Shown here: piece after piece, positions 9,064 to 17,774 of the stretch
Position numbering within the stretch: position 1 is the stretch's first letter
How the letters are laid out: every line of letters begins with the position of its first letter
Origin: Bin87 sp965204395
GTDB taxonomy: Bacteria; Chloroflexota; Dehalococcoidia; Lucifugimonadales; UBA3495
Reading direction: 5' to 3'
Assembly: GCA_965204395.1 (NCBI GenBank)
Contig: OZ241987.1
Location: 4,402,001 to 4,466,000, forward strand
Length of the DNA: 64,000 nt
Notes under the pieces: generated by a model
What the model saw: only the letters and a program-made list of their open reading frames with translations
The model's database searches: none
Told to the model about the DNA's origin: nothing
Translations under genes and position numbers: made by a program

Positions 9064-9897
9064 TTAATTGGGGTTGGGGACGTAGATCCAGCCTTCAAGC
9101 TTAGCGGCGGGCAATTCGTCTGCGTTTGGGTGATGGAAACGGGACGAGTTCTGCACCCATAAGGCGGCGCCTACGGCCGCCACCACGGAGTCCAGGCAGT
9201 CGTCGTTGGCCAGGCAATCGTCGCGGACCGAGTCGAGGTTGGGGAGCGTGATGCCGGAGGATGAGGCGAGATTGTCGAAGATCTGCGTCCGGCGAACCGT
9301 GGAGTCGCGGCCGCGCTTGTATCCCTTGAATGGCAGGGAAAGAGATCTGAGGAGGGCGCCGGGCATGAGTTCCAGTACCGTTACCGTGTGATCGGGCGGG
9401 GCGGTTGGTGGTAGTGGTGGGACGTGCCAACGGTTGGCGTGCTCCTGATGCCAGCGGTGGAGGAGTTGGATACCGTGCCAGGTCATGGGGAGCATGTTGG
9501 GATTGACGTTGTGCAAGGGGGAATAGCTTTCGCGGTGGTATTTGAGGTCGCCGGCGCGTTTGGGTTCGCCGTGGGTGGCGACGAAACGATTGCGGGCGGC
9601 TATGAAATCAATGAGGGGCATGGGAGCAACGGTATTCCACAGGCTGGGCATGTCAGCGAGATCGTGGCCGGTGGCGAGGTAGGACGCGAATTGAGCGGGG
9701 AGGCCGAAGGGAAAATCGAGAGCCGCGACGGCGGGAGTTGGGATGTCGGTAAGCAGATGGTAGAGGTCGGCGCGGGTGATGCGTCGTGCCGAGTCCAACC
9801 GCAGAGAATCGTCGTCCGACAAACGGCCCTGGGTGATCCAGGTGTTGCGGTCGTGCTTAGCTCCACTGAAGTCGACGCCGATGATAGTGGTGTGCAT
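9064..9897 (-). CDS. DUF429 family protein (predicted RNase H-fold nuclease)
   Basis: 277 residues. The N-terminal IIGVDFSGAK is the DUF429 first strand with an acidic residue. AALDFPFGLP, DDCLDSVVAAVGAALW and a C-terminal EGWIYVP are also family-typical. The fold is related to RNase H, but no biochemical role is established. The ATG at 9897 places the conserved strand at the N-terminus as in relatives; a GTG 16 codons upstream is possible. No strong ribosome site is seen. Confidence 0.75.
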   Translation of the reverse strand: MHTTIIGVDFSGAKHDRNTWITQGRLSDDDSLRLDSARRITRADLYHLLTDIPTPAVAALDFPFGLPAQFASYLATGHDLADMPSLWNTVAPMPLIDFIAARNRFVATHGEPKRAGDLKYHRESYSPLHNVNPNMLPMTWHGIQLLHRWHQEHANRWHVPPLPPTAPPDHTVTVLELMPGALLRSLSLPFKGYKRGRDSTVRRTQIFDNLASSSGITLPNLDSVRDDCLANDDCLDSVVAAVGAALWVQNSSRFHHPNADELPAAKLEGWIYVPNPN

Positions 9898-9990
9898 GGG
9901 GGTTGTTTTTATTTTGGTGGCGGACAGGTGCTGGTGGGCGTGCACTCCGCGAGGTGCGACGAACCGGAACGTAGCGATGATCTAGGCCTC

Positions 9991-10042
9991 TGGATTCCCG
10001 CATCCGCCTATGGCGGACATCTGCGACTTGCGCGGGAATGAC
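9991..10042. repeat. Palindromic repeat TGGATTCCCGC...GCGGGAATGAC
   Basis: Imperfect inverted repeat with nested CCGCC/GGCGG palindrome. A shorter copy lies at 28185-28210 upstream of the RpiB gene. Confidence 0.6.
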
Positions 10043-10106
10043 GGACCGGGTGGGGTACGATGGTTCGACAGGCTCACCATGCGCGGGAACGGATGCGCGG
10101 GGCGGG

Positions 10107-10134
10107 TTGCGTGGGCGTGCGATTGGGTTAGAAT
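10107..10134 (+). promoter_or_regulatory. Putative sigma70-type promoter
   Basis: TTGCGT and TAGAAT separated by 16 bases, 58 bases before the start of the lyase gene at 10192. Inferred by eye. Confidence 0.4.
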
Positions 10135-10191
10135 ACACGCGAGCAGACGTTAGCGCACTGCTGATTGACGGAATAAAGGAGCCTAGAGCAC

Positions 10192-11046
10192 ATGGATTAC
10201 ACCAAGCGAAGGGAGCGGTATCGCGCAGTGTTGGCTGGAGACGTCTGCGTACACCCAGGTTCTGTATTTGACGCTATTTCGGCGCGGATTGCCGAGGACC
10301 TGGGGTTCGAGGTCGGCATGTTCGCCGGATCGATTGCCAGCGGGACGGTGCTGGGCGCGCCGGACTACGTGGTGCTGACGCTGAGCGAGTTCGCGCAGCA
10401 GATTTACCGCATCTGCAGGGCGGGGGAATTGCCGCTGATGGTGGACGCGGACCACGGCTACGGCAACGCGTTGAGCGTCAAGCGGACAGTGGAGGAACTG
10501 GAGGCGTCGGGCGTGTCGGCGTTGACGATCGAGGACACGGTGCTGCCGATGGCGTTCGGCGGCGGCGACCGGTTCATCTCGCTGGAGGAAGGCGTGGGCA
10601 AGATGAAGGCCGCGCTGTCGGGCCGGACCGACCCGAACCTGGTCGTGGCGGGACGGACCAGCAGCCTGGCTGAGGGACTGGACGAGTGCATCCGGCGGGT
10701 GAAGGCGTACGAGGCGGCCGGCGTGGACGCGCTGTTCCTGGCGGGGGCGACCACGCGGGAACAAGTCGAGGCGGTCAATGCCGAGGTCAACATCCCTCTG
10801 CTGCTGGGCGGCGCCGGCGGGGAGCTTTCGGACAAGGCCTGGCTGGGGGAGAACGGCGTGCGCGTGGCATTGCAAGGACACCTTTCCTTCCAGGCGTCGA
10901 TCAAAGCGGTCTATGACACCATGAAGGCGCTGCGGGACGGCGTTGCCCCGGGCGACCTTAGGGACACATTGGCCTCGGCGGATTTGATCGCGCAGGTGAC
11001 TCGGAAAGACGACTACGACCAGCAGATCGCTGACTACCTGCGGTAA
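10192..11046 (+). CDS. Isocitrate lyase/PEP mutase family protein, oxaloacetate decarboxylase-like
   Basis: 284 residues. PEP mutase/isocitrate lyase barrel features: PLMVDADHGYGN with metal-coordinating Asp85 and Asp87, LTIEDTVLPM with Glu114, and a later QGHLSFQASIKAVYDTM segment. It lacks the KKCGH cysteine motif of true isocitrate lyases. It most resembles the stand-alone oxaloacetate decarboxylases of the superfamily. The predicted reaction is a magnesium-dependent C-C lyase step on a 2-oxo acid. It stands alone behind its own promoter-like site. Confidence 0.8.
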   Translation: MDYTKRRERYRAVLAGDVCVHPGSVFDAISARIAEDLGFEVGMFAGSIASGTVLGAPDYVVLTLSEFAQQIYRICRAGELPLMVDADHGYGNALSVKRTVEELEASGVSALTIEDTVLPMAFGGGDRFISLEEGVGKMKAALSGRTDPNLVVAGRTSSLAEGLDECIRRVKAYEAAGVDALFLAGATTREQVEAVNAEVNIPLLLGGAGGELSDKAWLGENGVRVALQGHLSFQASIKAVYDTMKALRDGVAPGDLRDTLASADLIAQVTRKDDYDQQIADYLR

Positions 11047-11144
11047 GGGCGAAGCATGTCTCGCCCCCACACGCTGGACCGAAGACACATACCTCGGTCC
11101 TGTACCCGGGATTAAAAGGGAAAAACAATCACGGAGGAACCATC

Positions 11145-11534
11145 ATGGCATTTGTTTGCAATCATCTACATCTGCGGAGCGAGGACCCGGACAACGCGGC
11201 CAAGTTCTACGTTGACAACTTCGGGGCGGAGATCGTGTCGACGCGACCGTTGTCCACCACGGTTTCGCACCAACTGGAGCTGAACGGCCAGCCGTTGCTG
11301 ACGGTATCGGGAGAGGCCGAAGGCGAGAACGCGGTGCCCGGTTCGACTCATCCGCGCTTCGGACTGGACCATTTCGGGTTTGAGACCGATGACATCCAGG
11401 GCGCGTTTGAGAGGTTCAAAGCCACGGGCGCGAACATCATCTGCGAGCCGTGGACGATGCCGTCGGGTTCGCAGGTTATGTTCGTTGAGGCGCCGGACAA
11501 GGTGAGCCTGGAGATTATCCAGCGGCCGGCGTAG
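11145..11534 (+). CDS. VOC (glyoxalase/dioxygenase fold) family protein
   Basis: 129 residues with the paired beta-alpha-beta-beta-beta pattern: NHLHLRSEDPDNAAKFYVDN at the start, LDHFGFETDDIQGAFERF in the middle and VSLEIIQRP at the end. Candidate metal ligands are His8, the His in LDHFGF and Glu near the C-terminus. GGAGG precedes the ATG. Substrate unknown. It is preceded by the lyase gene 98 bases upstream and may be a methylmalonyl-CoA epimerase-like or glyoxalase-like enzyme. Confidence 0.8.
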   Translation: MAFVCNHLHLRSEDPDNAAKFYVDNFGAEIVSTRPLSTTVSHQLELNGQPLLTVSGEAEGENAVPGSTHPRFGLDHFGFETDDIQGAFERFKATGANIICEPWTMPSGSQVMFVEAPDKVSLEIIQRPA

Positions 11535-11563
11535 TCGGCGCGATACACTACCTAGGCATCCAC

Positions 11564-11589
11564 GGGGCGGGTTTGAAACCCGCCCCTAC
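11564..11589. repeat. Dispersed palindromic repeat, copy 2
   Basis: Arms GGGGCGGG and CCCGCCCC around TTTGAAA, followed by TAC. Best-preserved copy of the family. Confidence 0.8.
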
Positions 11590-11650
11590 CATTATGGGCG
11601 GTATAATTGGGTTGGATGAAGGGATAGCGCGCATTTGAAGGGCGACGAGC

Positions 11651-12343
11651 ATGGCGACTACGACGACAACCCAACTTCCAGAGCGGCGCCGATTCAACGT
11701 GGACGAATACTTCGCCATGGGCGACGCCGGCATCTTGACGGAGCATGATGGGGTCGAATTGCTGGACGGGGAGTTGTTCTGCAAATACGACGGACGGCGG
11801 CGTCGGTTCACGGTGGAGGAATACTACAAGCTGGCCGAAGTGGGGATCCTAGCGCCCGACGAGCGGGTGGAGTTACTTGCGGGAGAGATAATCAAGATGG
11901 CGCCGATCGGAAGCAAACACGCAGGCGGCGTTACTCAGTTCGCGGAGGAATTTTCCGTGCGACTGGGTAGGCGCGTTACGGTAAGAGTTCAGAATCCCGT
12001 ACGCCTGTCTGGGGGCGAGGAACCGGAGCCGGATATCGCCGTTTTACATCGAAAGGACGATGGTTACGCTTCTGGACATCCCGGCCCCGAAGACGTCATC
12101 CTTTTGATAGAGGTGGCAGACTCAAGCGTGGGTTTCGACCGCCGGCACAAGTTGCCGATGTACGCGCTACATGGGATACCCGAAGTCTGGCTGGGTGATA
12201 TCAACGCCCGGAGGGTGGAAGTTCACGACGAACCAATGGCCGCGGGGTACGCACGGGTTCGCGTGTTTGACGCTGGAGAGACGTTATCGCCGGGAGCGTT
12301 TCCAGACTTGGAGATTCCAGTGAGCCACGTGATGCCCGAATAG
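11651..12343 (+). CDS. Uma2 family (DUF820) PD-(D/E)xK endonuclease with duplicated N-terminal motif
   Basis: 230 residues. The nuclease core shows EPDIAVL, LLIEVADSS and RRHKLPMYALHGIPEVWL, matching the Asp, Glu and Lys positions of Uma2 proteins. The N-terminal module RRFNVDEYFAMGDAGIL...VELLDGEL (residues about 13-46) is repeated as RRFTVEEYYKLAEVGIL...VELLAGEI (about 51-81), which is normally present once. Uma2 genes are abundant and mobile in Chloroflexota and Cyanobacteria; their role is unknown. A second Uma2 gene is at 44668. Confidence 0.85.
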   Translation: MATTTTTQLPERRRFNVDEYFAMGDAGILTEHDGVELLDGELFCKYDGRRRRFTVEEYYKLAEVGILAPDERVELLAGEIIKMAPIGSKHAGGVTQFAEEFSVRLGRRVTVRVQNPVRLSGGEEPEPDIAVLHRKDDGYASGHPGPEDVILLIEVADSSVGFDRRHKLPMYALHGIPEVWLGDINARRVEVHDEPMAAGYARVRVFDAGETLSPGAFPDLEIPVSHVMPE

Positions 12344-12352
12344 GGCTGGCAG

Positions 12353-13204
12353 CTAGAGGCCGGCGAAGAAGTCGGCCGGTACGGTTTCGCCCGGGGAGAC
12401 GGGTGGCTCGGCGCGGATAAAGTGCTCGATGCCGATGACGGAGGCAGCGACCTCGCGGGGGACGCGCTCGTAGGGCCAATCGGGTTGGAGTTGGGTGAAG
12501 TGGCGCTTGATGCAGGCCATCTTGGCATCGAGGCCGTCCGAGACGTCGGAGGTGATGTGGATGGTGTCGACGTCTACGCCGTCGTGGACTCGATCCGGGG
12601 AGGGCATGGGGAAGTCGACGCCCGCGGCCCGCAGGGTTTCGGCCATGTGAACTCGGAATCCGCGGGGGCGGACGCTGTAGAAAAGGCGCTGGGTCTGATG
12701 GGGCTGGATGCCGATGGCCATGTGGTGGGGGAAGGCGGTATCGTCGGCGGCCAGGCGGAAGGCTGTGGTGGCGTGATTGCAGATGGCAATGTGGTCAGGA
12801 TGACCGTAGAGTCCATCCTTGCCGAAGGACAGGATGACCTGGGGGCGGAAACGACGGATCTCGAACACGAGTCTGGCGACCACCTCATGCTCGTCGGCCT
12901 GGACGAAAGCGTTGGGGTGATGATTGTCGTCCCAGCCGGCCATGCCGGAGTCACGGTACTTGAGGACATCGTGGGATTCGATGCCCAACTCCTTGATGGC
13001 CTGGGCGAGTTCAGTGCGGCGGACTTCGCCGATGGTTTCGCGTGTGGCTGATCCCGGTTGGCGGATTTCGCCAAGTTCGCCTGACGTGGCGGTGATCAGA
13101 CGAGCGGTGACGCCGCGGGCGGTGTGCATGGCGATGGTGCCGCCGACGGGGAAGGCTTCGTCGTCAGGGTGGGCGAAGAGGATGAGGAGACGGTGGTCGG
13201 GCAT
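12353..13204 (-). CDS. PIG-L family deacetylase
   Basis: 283 residues from an ATG preceded by GGAGA at eight bases; an upstream TTG is less likely. The N-terminal LLILFAHPDDEAF carries the zinc-binding His-Pro-Asp-Asp, and GLYGHPDHIAI supplies the further His. The family includes MshB and mycothiol-conjugate amidase as well as GlcNAc-PI deacetylases, acting on N-acetyl sugars. The length matches MshB/Mca-type proteins. No thiol-biosynthesis partner is in the window, so the substrate remains open. Confidence 0.85.
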   Translation of the reverse strand: MPDHRLLILFAHPDDEAFPVGGTIAMHTARGVTARLITATSGELGEIRQPGSATRETIGEVRRTELAQAIKELGIESHDVLKYRDSGMAGWDDNHHPNAFVQADEHEVVARLVFEIRRFRPQVILSFGKDGLYGHPDHIAICNHATTAFRLAADDTAFPHHMAIGIQPHQTQRLFYSVRPRGFRVHMAETLRAAGVDFPMPSPDRVHDGVDVDTIHITSDVSDGLDAKMACIKRHFTQLQPDWPYERVPREVAASVIGIEHFIRAEPPVSPGETVPADFFAGL

Positions 13205-13229
13205 GGTCGGAGTCTCCAAGGTGCAGAAT

Positions 13230-13254
13230 AGGGGCGAATGTGATCCGCCCCTAT
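13230..13254. repeat. Dispersed palindromic repeat, copy 3 (degenerate)
   Basis: Arms AGGGGCG and CCGCCCCT with an imperfect centre, between two convergent-spaced minus-strand genes. Confidence 0.5.
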
Positions 13255-13279
13255 GATAGTACCGTAGGCTGTGAGAGGG

Positions 13280-13642
13280 TTACTGGTCGAGGACTTCGAG
13301 AACCTCGAGGATGATGCCTTCGGGGCCTTCGAAGAACATGACCCGGCGGCCGCCACCGACGGTGGTCTCTTCGAGAACTTTAGCACCGCTGTTTTTCAGA
13401 TCATTCATGGTGCCTTCGATGTCGGTGGTGTCGATGGCGATGTGTTCGAAGCCGTAGTTCTGCGGGTGGGTCTGCGTGGCGATATGGTCGGTCACGTTCA
13501 AGGGCAGGCCATGTAAGTCCAAGCGGAAGCCGCCGGCGGGAGTTTCGGCGGTGATGGTGGCGCCGAGGTTCTGGATGTACCAGTCGGCGGTGGCTTTGGG
13601 ATCAGGGGTCTTGAGGTGGACGTGATTGAGCGAGAATGCCAT
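13280..13642 (-). CDS. VOC family protein
   Basis: 120 residues from an ATG with GGAGG ten bases upstream. SLNHVHLKTPDPKATADWYI, NYGFEHIAIDTTDIEGTM and GIILEVLEVL show the two-module VOC fold, with ligand candidates His6, His in FEHIAI and Glu in LEVLE. Distinct from the VOC protein at 11145. Function unknown; lactoylglutathione lyase-like annotation would be an over-call. Confidence 0.8.
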   Translation of the reverse strand: MAFSLNHVHLKTPDPKATADWYIQNLGATITAETPAGGFRLDLHGLPLNVTDHIATQTHPQNYGFEHIAIDTTDIEGTMNDLKNSGAKVLEETTVGGGRRVMFFEGPEGIILEVLEVLDQ

Positions 13643-13954
13643 GACGTTGATCCTCCTTGTCAGATGGTTTACGAGCAGGTGTCTGTTGTGCCGATTGTAA
13701 CATAGGGGTATTGCGCAGGGTTTTGCACTGGATTGGAGAATGGTGATGCGAGTCGTCAAAACCGCGAGCATTGCCTCCCGTAGGGGACCTGTTTTCAGGC
13801 GCGTCGCGGTGGTGGTGAGACAAGCTCTGCCCGAGAGCGATATTCCGCAGCATCAGCGGGATGGTTCAACGATTGGTGGAACAAGACGCCTAACGCAGAG
13901 CCCGATGATATACTTTGCGCCGTCCGAAGAAGTGGGCCCATGGAGGAATTATTG
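13643..13954. other. Divergent intergenic region
   Basis: About 310 bases between the VOC gene (minus) and the F420 reductase gene (plus). It must hold both promoters. A TATACT -10-like hexamer is at 13909-13914, without a good -35 partner. No gene was seen. Confidence 0.4.
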
Positions 13955-14602
13955 ATGCTGGCATTTCTGGGAGGAACCGGACCCGAAGGCAAGGGCCTGG
14001 CCCTGCGATTGGCGATGGCGGGCGAATCGGTGGTCATCGGGTCGCGGGACGCTGGACGGGCGCAGGAGGCGGCGGACGAGTTGCTGGGATTGGCACCGGG
14101 CAAGGCTATTTCGGGAGCGGTGAACGGGGATGCGGCGGAGCAGTCGGATGTAGTTTTTCTGACGATGCCGTACAACGGGATGTCGCCGACGATTGCCGGC
14201 GTGGGTGATGCATTGGCGGGGAAGATCGTGGTGACAGTGATCGCGCCGATGCGGTTTGAGCGCGGCGTGGGAGCGATTGCCGAGGAAGTGGAGGCGGGAT
14301 CGGCGGCTGAGGAAGCACGGGATGCGGCGCCAGACGCGAAGGTCGTGGCGGCATTCCAGAACGTTTCGGCGGAGGAACTGCTAAAGCCGGGCGTTACGCT
14401 GGACGAAGACGTGGTGATCTGCGGAGACGATGCCGACGCGAAGGGTCGGGTCATCGAGTTGACGCGCATGATCCCAAACCTGCGGCCGGTGGATGGCGGC
14501 GCGCTATACAACGCCAAGTACGTGGAGCAAATCACCCCGTTGCTTGTGAACATCAACCGGATTTACCGGACGCATTCGGGGGTGCGGGTCACGGGGGTTT
14601 AG
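13955..14602 (+). CDS. NADPH:F420 oxidoreductase-type protein (NPDG family)
   Basis: 215 residues. The ATG at 13955 has GGAGG eight bases upstream, favouring it over the ATG five codons earlier. The N-terminal LAFLGGTGPEGKGLALRLAM is the Rossmann nucleotide site of F420-dependent NADP reductases, followed by GSRDAGRAQEAADEL (NADP phosphate recognition by Ser-Arg) and VVFLTMPYNG. It is expected to move hydride between F420H2 and NADP+. This implies that the organism makes cofactor F420. No other F420 gene is in the window except a luciferase-like monooxygenase at 24707. Confidence 0.85.
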   Translation: MLAFLGGTGPEGKGLALRLAMAGESVVIGSRDAGRAQEAADELLGLAPGKAISGAVNGDAAEQSDVVFLTMPYNGMSPTIAGVGDALAGKIVVTVIAPMRFERGVGAIAEEVEAGSAAEEARDAAPDAKVVAAFQNVSAEELLKPGVTLDEDVVICGDDADAKGRVIELTRMIPNLRPVDGGALYNAKYVEQITPLLVNINRIYRTHSGVRVTGV

Positions 14603-14704
14603 CTTCGACCATGTGCCGGCCCTATACCGGTCCGAATGGGGTGGGTGTCACGATCCAGGACCGACGGTGCGACATTGCACGACGCGCAACCAGAGACGTG
14701 GTGA

Positions 14705-14725
14705 ATTCCGGCTCAAGGCCGGAAT
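14705..14725. repeat. Palindrome ATTCCGGC/GCCGGAAT
   Basis: Eight-base arms around TCAAG. The same element occurs at 52458-52477. Confidence 0.6.
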
Positions 14726-14857
14726 GACTCAACCTTGACGGACACGGGCAATCCACGATGAACATTTGCCCACAACTTTGACGCAACGATAGCGGACATG
14801 CCGAATCTATACTAAACACTTACCCACGACTTCGACACGTTGAATGGAGGAAACAAG

Positions 14858-15382
14858 ATGCCACGAGCCACACTTGATTTGCAGAATGCCGCCGACCTGG
14901 CTGCCGTAGGAGGCCAGTGGAAGGTCGCCCACGGGTTCGTGCCCGGGGAAGCGAACGAAGGGGTAATCAGCGAAGCGGAAGGGTCGCCGTGTCGGCTGCC
15001 CGATTATGACGATTCAGGCTGGGAGGGCTGCGACGACCTGGGCGCCTGGCGGCGGCGGGGCGTGTCGTTCGTCTGGTACCGGATCAAGGCGACCCTGCCG
15101 GAAACGGTGGGCGGCCGCTCGTTGGAAGGGGCACGGTGCCTCTTCGAGTCGTGCATCGACGACTACGGCGAGATCTGGATCAACGGGGAGTGCGACCGGG
15201 AGCGGGCGACGGTGCAGGGGTTCAACGTGCCGCAACGGGTGGTGGTGTCGGCGGAACCGCAGGCCGGCGACGAGGTGACGATCGCAATCCTGGCGATGAA
15301 CGGGCCGTTGGCGGGACCGGGCGGTGCGGTGTTCGTGAGGTATGCCACGCTGGCGTTTGAGTGGCGCGAGTCGGGGTATTAG
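14858..15382 (+). CDS. Galactose-binding-like (jelly-roll) domain protein
   Basis: 174 residues; ATG preceded by GGAGG. YDDSGWEG, VSFVWYRIKATLPE, CLFESCIDDYGEIWINGE and AGDEVTIAILAMNGP follow the beta-strand pattern of the sugar-binding domain of glycoside hydrolase family 2. There is no catalytic domain and no signal peptide. It may be a stand-alone carbohydrate-binding or structural protein in the cytoplasm. The fold call is moderate; the role is unknown. Confidence 0.55.
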   Translation: MPRATLDLQNAADLAAVGGQWKVAHGFVPGEANEGVISEAEGSPCRLPDYDDSGWEGCDDLGAWRRRGVSFVWYRIKATLPETVGGRSLEGARCLFESCIDDYGEIWINGECDRERATVQGFNVPQRVVVSAEPQAGDEVTIAILAMNGPLAGPGGAVFVRYATLAFEWRESGY

Positions 15383-15406
15383 CATCGAGGAACCGAAATA
15401 ACGCCG

Positions 15407-15432
15407 AGGGGCGAATAATTATTCGCCCCTAC
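15407..15432. repeat. Dispersed palindromic repeat, copy 4
   Basis: Perfect palindrome with arms AGGGGCGAATAA and TTATTCGCCCCT followed by AC, just after the preceding stop codon. Confidence 0.7.
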
Positions 15433-15450
15433 AACGGGTCCATCCGTACG

Positions 15451-15475
15451 GGGGCGGCGCATGCGTCGCCCCTAC
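15451..15475. repeat. Dispersed palindromic repeat, copy 5
   Basis: Arms GGGGCGGCGCA and TGCGTCGCCCC, followed by TAC, 19 bases after copy 4. Confidence 0.7.
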
Positions 15476-15486
15476 AATGTTGGATT

Positions 15487-15807
15487 TCAGGCTAGCCAGT
15501 CGTCGTCCTCGTCATCGCTGGGGTCGGCGTCGCTTTCGTTAGCTACTACCTGTCCTGGGTTGTAGGCGTAGCCGCGGGCTTCCAACTCTGATCGGATGGT
15601 GGGGGCGAAATCTGCGGGCGTTTGGCTGGCCGGCAGCGTAATTTCGACGGCGCCACGGTCGGTGACGCTGACCTCCCCTGGGTCCTCGCGGGCCAAGTCC
15701 ACGCTCACGGATTCGCGGTGGATGGCGAAATCGTCGGTCACGGAGAATACGACGGCCATGTCTTCCATGGTGATGAGGATGAAGGTTTCTTCGTTGTCGG
15801 TGGACAT
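15487..15807 (-). CDS. Hypothetical acidic protein
   Basis: 106 residues. No recognised family. Predicted beta-rich start (FILITMEDMAVVFSVTDDFAI) and a strongly acidic tail (DADPSDDEDDDWLA). Coding composition matches neighbours. It lies upstream of the thioredoxin-like gene on the same strand, but the 120-base gap after it carries repeats, so co-transcription is uncertain. Confidence 0.55.
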   Translation of the reverse strand: MSTDNEETFILITMEDMAVVFSVTDDFAIHRESVSVDLAREDPGEVSVTDRGAVEITLPASQTPADFAPTIRSELEARGYAYNPGQVVANESDADPSDDEDDDWLA

Positions 15808-15850
15808 TGGGTCGCAGAGGCCTCCTAGCGTGAGTTCAAGGGAGAAGTTC

Positions 15851-15893
15851 CACCCTCACCCTGACCCTCTCCCATCAAGGGAGAGGGTTTTGT
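15851..15893. repeat. Inverted repeat of the CCCTCTCCC...GGGAGAGGG type
   Basis: CCCTCACCCTGACCCTCTCCC followed by AAGGGAGAGGG and a T-rich tail. Related to the array at 53213-53345. Confidence 0.6.
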
Positions 15894-15930
15894 TTTGCTC
15901 CTCTCGCGTCGAGGGGGAGTGGGATTTGGT

Positions 15931-16560
15931 TCAGTCTTCGGGGGGCCATTTGGTGCCGCCCTCGGCGGGGCGTTGTTGAGAGGGGCGGGCCATGCCATCG
16001 GCGACGACCTGCTGGAATTCGTTGAGGATCACTGCGCCCCACTCGGCGGCCTTGCCGACGCGGTGAGCGGTGCGGCGGCCGCGGGCCTGCTGACGGCTCT
16101 CCGCCTCGTCGCTAACGGCTGCGGCGGCCTGGGCGACCATTTCGTCCATGGCGTCGATGGCGGGGACTAAGGACAGCGCGGTCTCGATGAAGCGGGCGAT
16201 TTCGCCCATGCCCTGGTCGAAGACGACGAACACGGGGACGGTGCCGGCGCGATGTTCGGGCAGGAAGCTGTTGGTCAATTCCAGTTCGTCGTCGCGGTTG
16301 AACACGCTGAGGTTGATTTTGTCGCTGGCGTCGGCGAGTCGGAGGATGGCTGGCGTGGTGGACATGGCGTCGCCGCACCAATCGGAGGTGAAGACGGCCA
16401 AGTTGACGGGGTTGTCCAGCGAGTTGAAGTAGTCGAGGACGTTGTCGGGGATCTCGACGCCATCGCGGATCTGGCAGAAGGGGTCCTTGTTGACCTTGAT
16501 GATGTCGATGTACTGGTCGGTGGTCATACCCTGATTGAACTTGTCGGCGGTGAGTGACAT
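15931..16560 (-). CDS. Thioredoxin-fold protein with single active-site cysteine
   Basis: 209 residues. VNLAVFTSDWCGDAMSTTPAILRLAD resembles the thioredoxin active-site helix, but the second cysteine of CxxC is missing (Cys62-Gly-Asp-Ala). GTVPVFVVFDQG supplies the cis-proline (TVP). A helical Ala/Arg-rich extension of about 70 residues follows. With one cysteine it could act as a monothiol reductase or bacilliredoxin-like protein, or may have lost redox activity. Confidence 0.7.
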   Translation of the reverse strand: MSLTADKFNQGMTTDQYIDIIKVNKDPFCQIRDGVEIPDNVLDYFNSLDNPVNLAVFTSDWCGDAMSTTPAILRLADASDKINLSVFNRDDELELTNSFLPEHRAGTVPVFVVFDQGMGEIARFIETALSLVPAIDAMDEMVAQAAAAVSDEAESRQQARGRRTAHRVGKAAEWGAVILNEFQQVVADGMARPSQQRPAEGGTKWPPED

Positions 16561-16749
16561 GCTTTGGCCTCCTGTGAGGGGTCGAGAACGTCCGGGAATT
16601 GCGTCGGCTGCAATGGGTACGAGATTGCCACGCTACGCTCGCGATGACAAGGGGCAGAGTCAGGCGCACTCTTTTGCCGATTGAGTTGGGCCAGTGCTAG
16701 AATCGGGGAAAGATATTGCCCGTCGCGGGACGGGACGGGGAGCCACCCT

Positions 16750-17178
16750 TTGACTAGCGCTACTGACCGCACCGGAGTGTACCTCAAATACGCCCTGTTC
16801 TGCCGCGAAACCGAGGAAGGCGACGGAGACAACCTCAGTTTCAAGGGAATCATTGACCTGGTGGACATCCCGTTGCCCGAAAGCCCGCCCAGTGACGACG
16901 GGCCGCGCGTGTTGACCGAGGTGGACGCGCACCTGGCTTTTTGCATCGCGGGGGCCAATGCGGGCAGCCACACGTTGGAAGTGACCATCAGGGCGCCAGG
17001 GGCGAGTCTGTCGAGTCCGCCACCGCAGGAAGTGGAGTGGGAGGACGGGATCTTCTTTCAGCGTTGGATCAAGCCGTTCAGGATTCCGGTGACGCGGCTG
17101 GGCCGGCACGTGGCGGCGATAGCGTTTGACGGGATGCCGTTGGGGGAGGCGAGTTTTTTGGTGCGGTTGGCGCCGTGA
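16750..17178 (+). CDS. Conserved hypothetical protein, DUF6941-like
   Basis: 142 residues from a TTG start that has GGGGAG seven bases upstream. The pattern VYLKYALFCRETEE...LSFKGIIDLVDIP...LTEVDAHLAFCI...GSHTLEVTIRAPG recalls DUF6941-type beta-sandwich proteins, in which a short description strand is followed by an immunoglobulin-like sheet. Identification rests on pattern memory and is weak. Function unknown. Confidence 0.5.
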   Translation: MTSATDRTGVYLKYALFCRETEEGDGDNLSFKGIIDLVDIPLPESPPSDDGPRVLTEVDAHLAFCIAGANAGSHTLEVTIRAPGASLSSPPPQEVEWEDGIFFQRWIKPFRIPVTRLGRHVAAIAFDGMPLGEASFLVRLAP

Positions 17179-17258
17179 GGCCATCAGTCGACCGAGGCCA
17201 CCTATACGCAAGGTAGCGGTTTGCTTTGTGGAACATACGATACGATGAGGGTCAATTA

Positions 17259-17600
17259 ATGCGCTGGTGTATATTTTGCGGAGATCGAGTATCTGACGGA
17301 GTAAGGGGGAACAACCGGCTATCGCCTTCACTAGTGAAGGCGTTCGGTCATCCCAGGGGCACGCGGATGGTCATCCCGGTTACCGAGTCCGCCATGCCGG
17401 ATGAAGAAGAGCACATGGCATTTAGACACGGGTTCAACTTGGAATCGAAACGCGTAGTAAACGGGCAGGTGGTAGAACAAGGCGCGTGGATCTGTGTCGT
17501 AGACACCGAGAGCCATGAGTTTGGGGAGAGGTGGGTGAGAACCGGGCGGCGCGCCGGTATACGAATAAGCGAACTCAACGATCCGGACGACGGCCTGTGA
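17259..17600 (+). CDS. Hypothetical protein with N-terminal CxxC
   Basis: 113 residues from an ATG preceded by GAGG at eight bases. It begins MRWCIFCGDRVSDG, a single CxxC that could be half a metal site. No second pair is seen. ERWVRTGRRAGIRI is basic. Codon usage is less GC-rich than flanking genes. No family recognised. Confidence 0.45.
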   Translation: MRWCIFCGDRVSDGVRGNNRLSPSLVKAFGHPRGTRMVIPVTESAMPDEEEHMAFRHGFNLESKRVVNGQVVEQGAWICVVDTESHEFGERWVRTGRRAGIRISELNDPDDGL

Positions 17601-17774
17601 TCTGGTGAATATTCAGTATCGCCCGCGTGTGATGCTGGACTCAGCAGCATTGCAACCTGCCGCGATTTTGGCTCTGAGGGATGCTGGGACTTCGCCGGGG
17701 ATTAAACAAAGAATGCCCGATCCGCCACTGGCTTGGGTGTTGACTGCTTGTCAACCACAGTTCACAATATCCTC

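Noticed and set aside
10183..11088. 301-codon frame on the minus strand
   Set aside because: Antisense to the lyase gene at 10192, with Arg/His-rich composition and no motifs.
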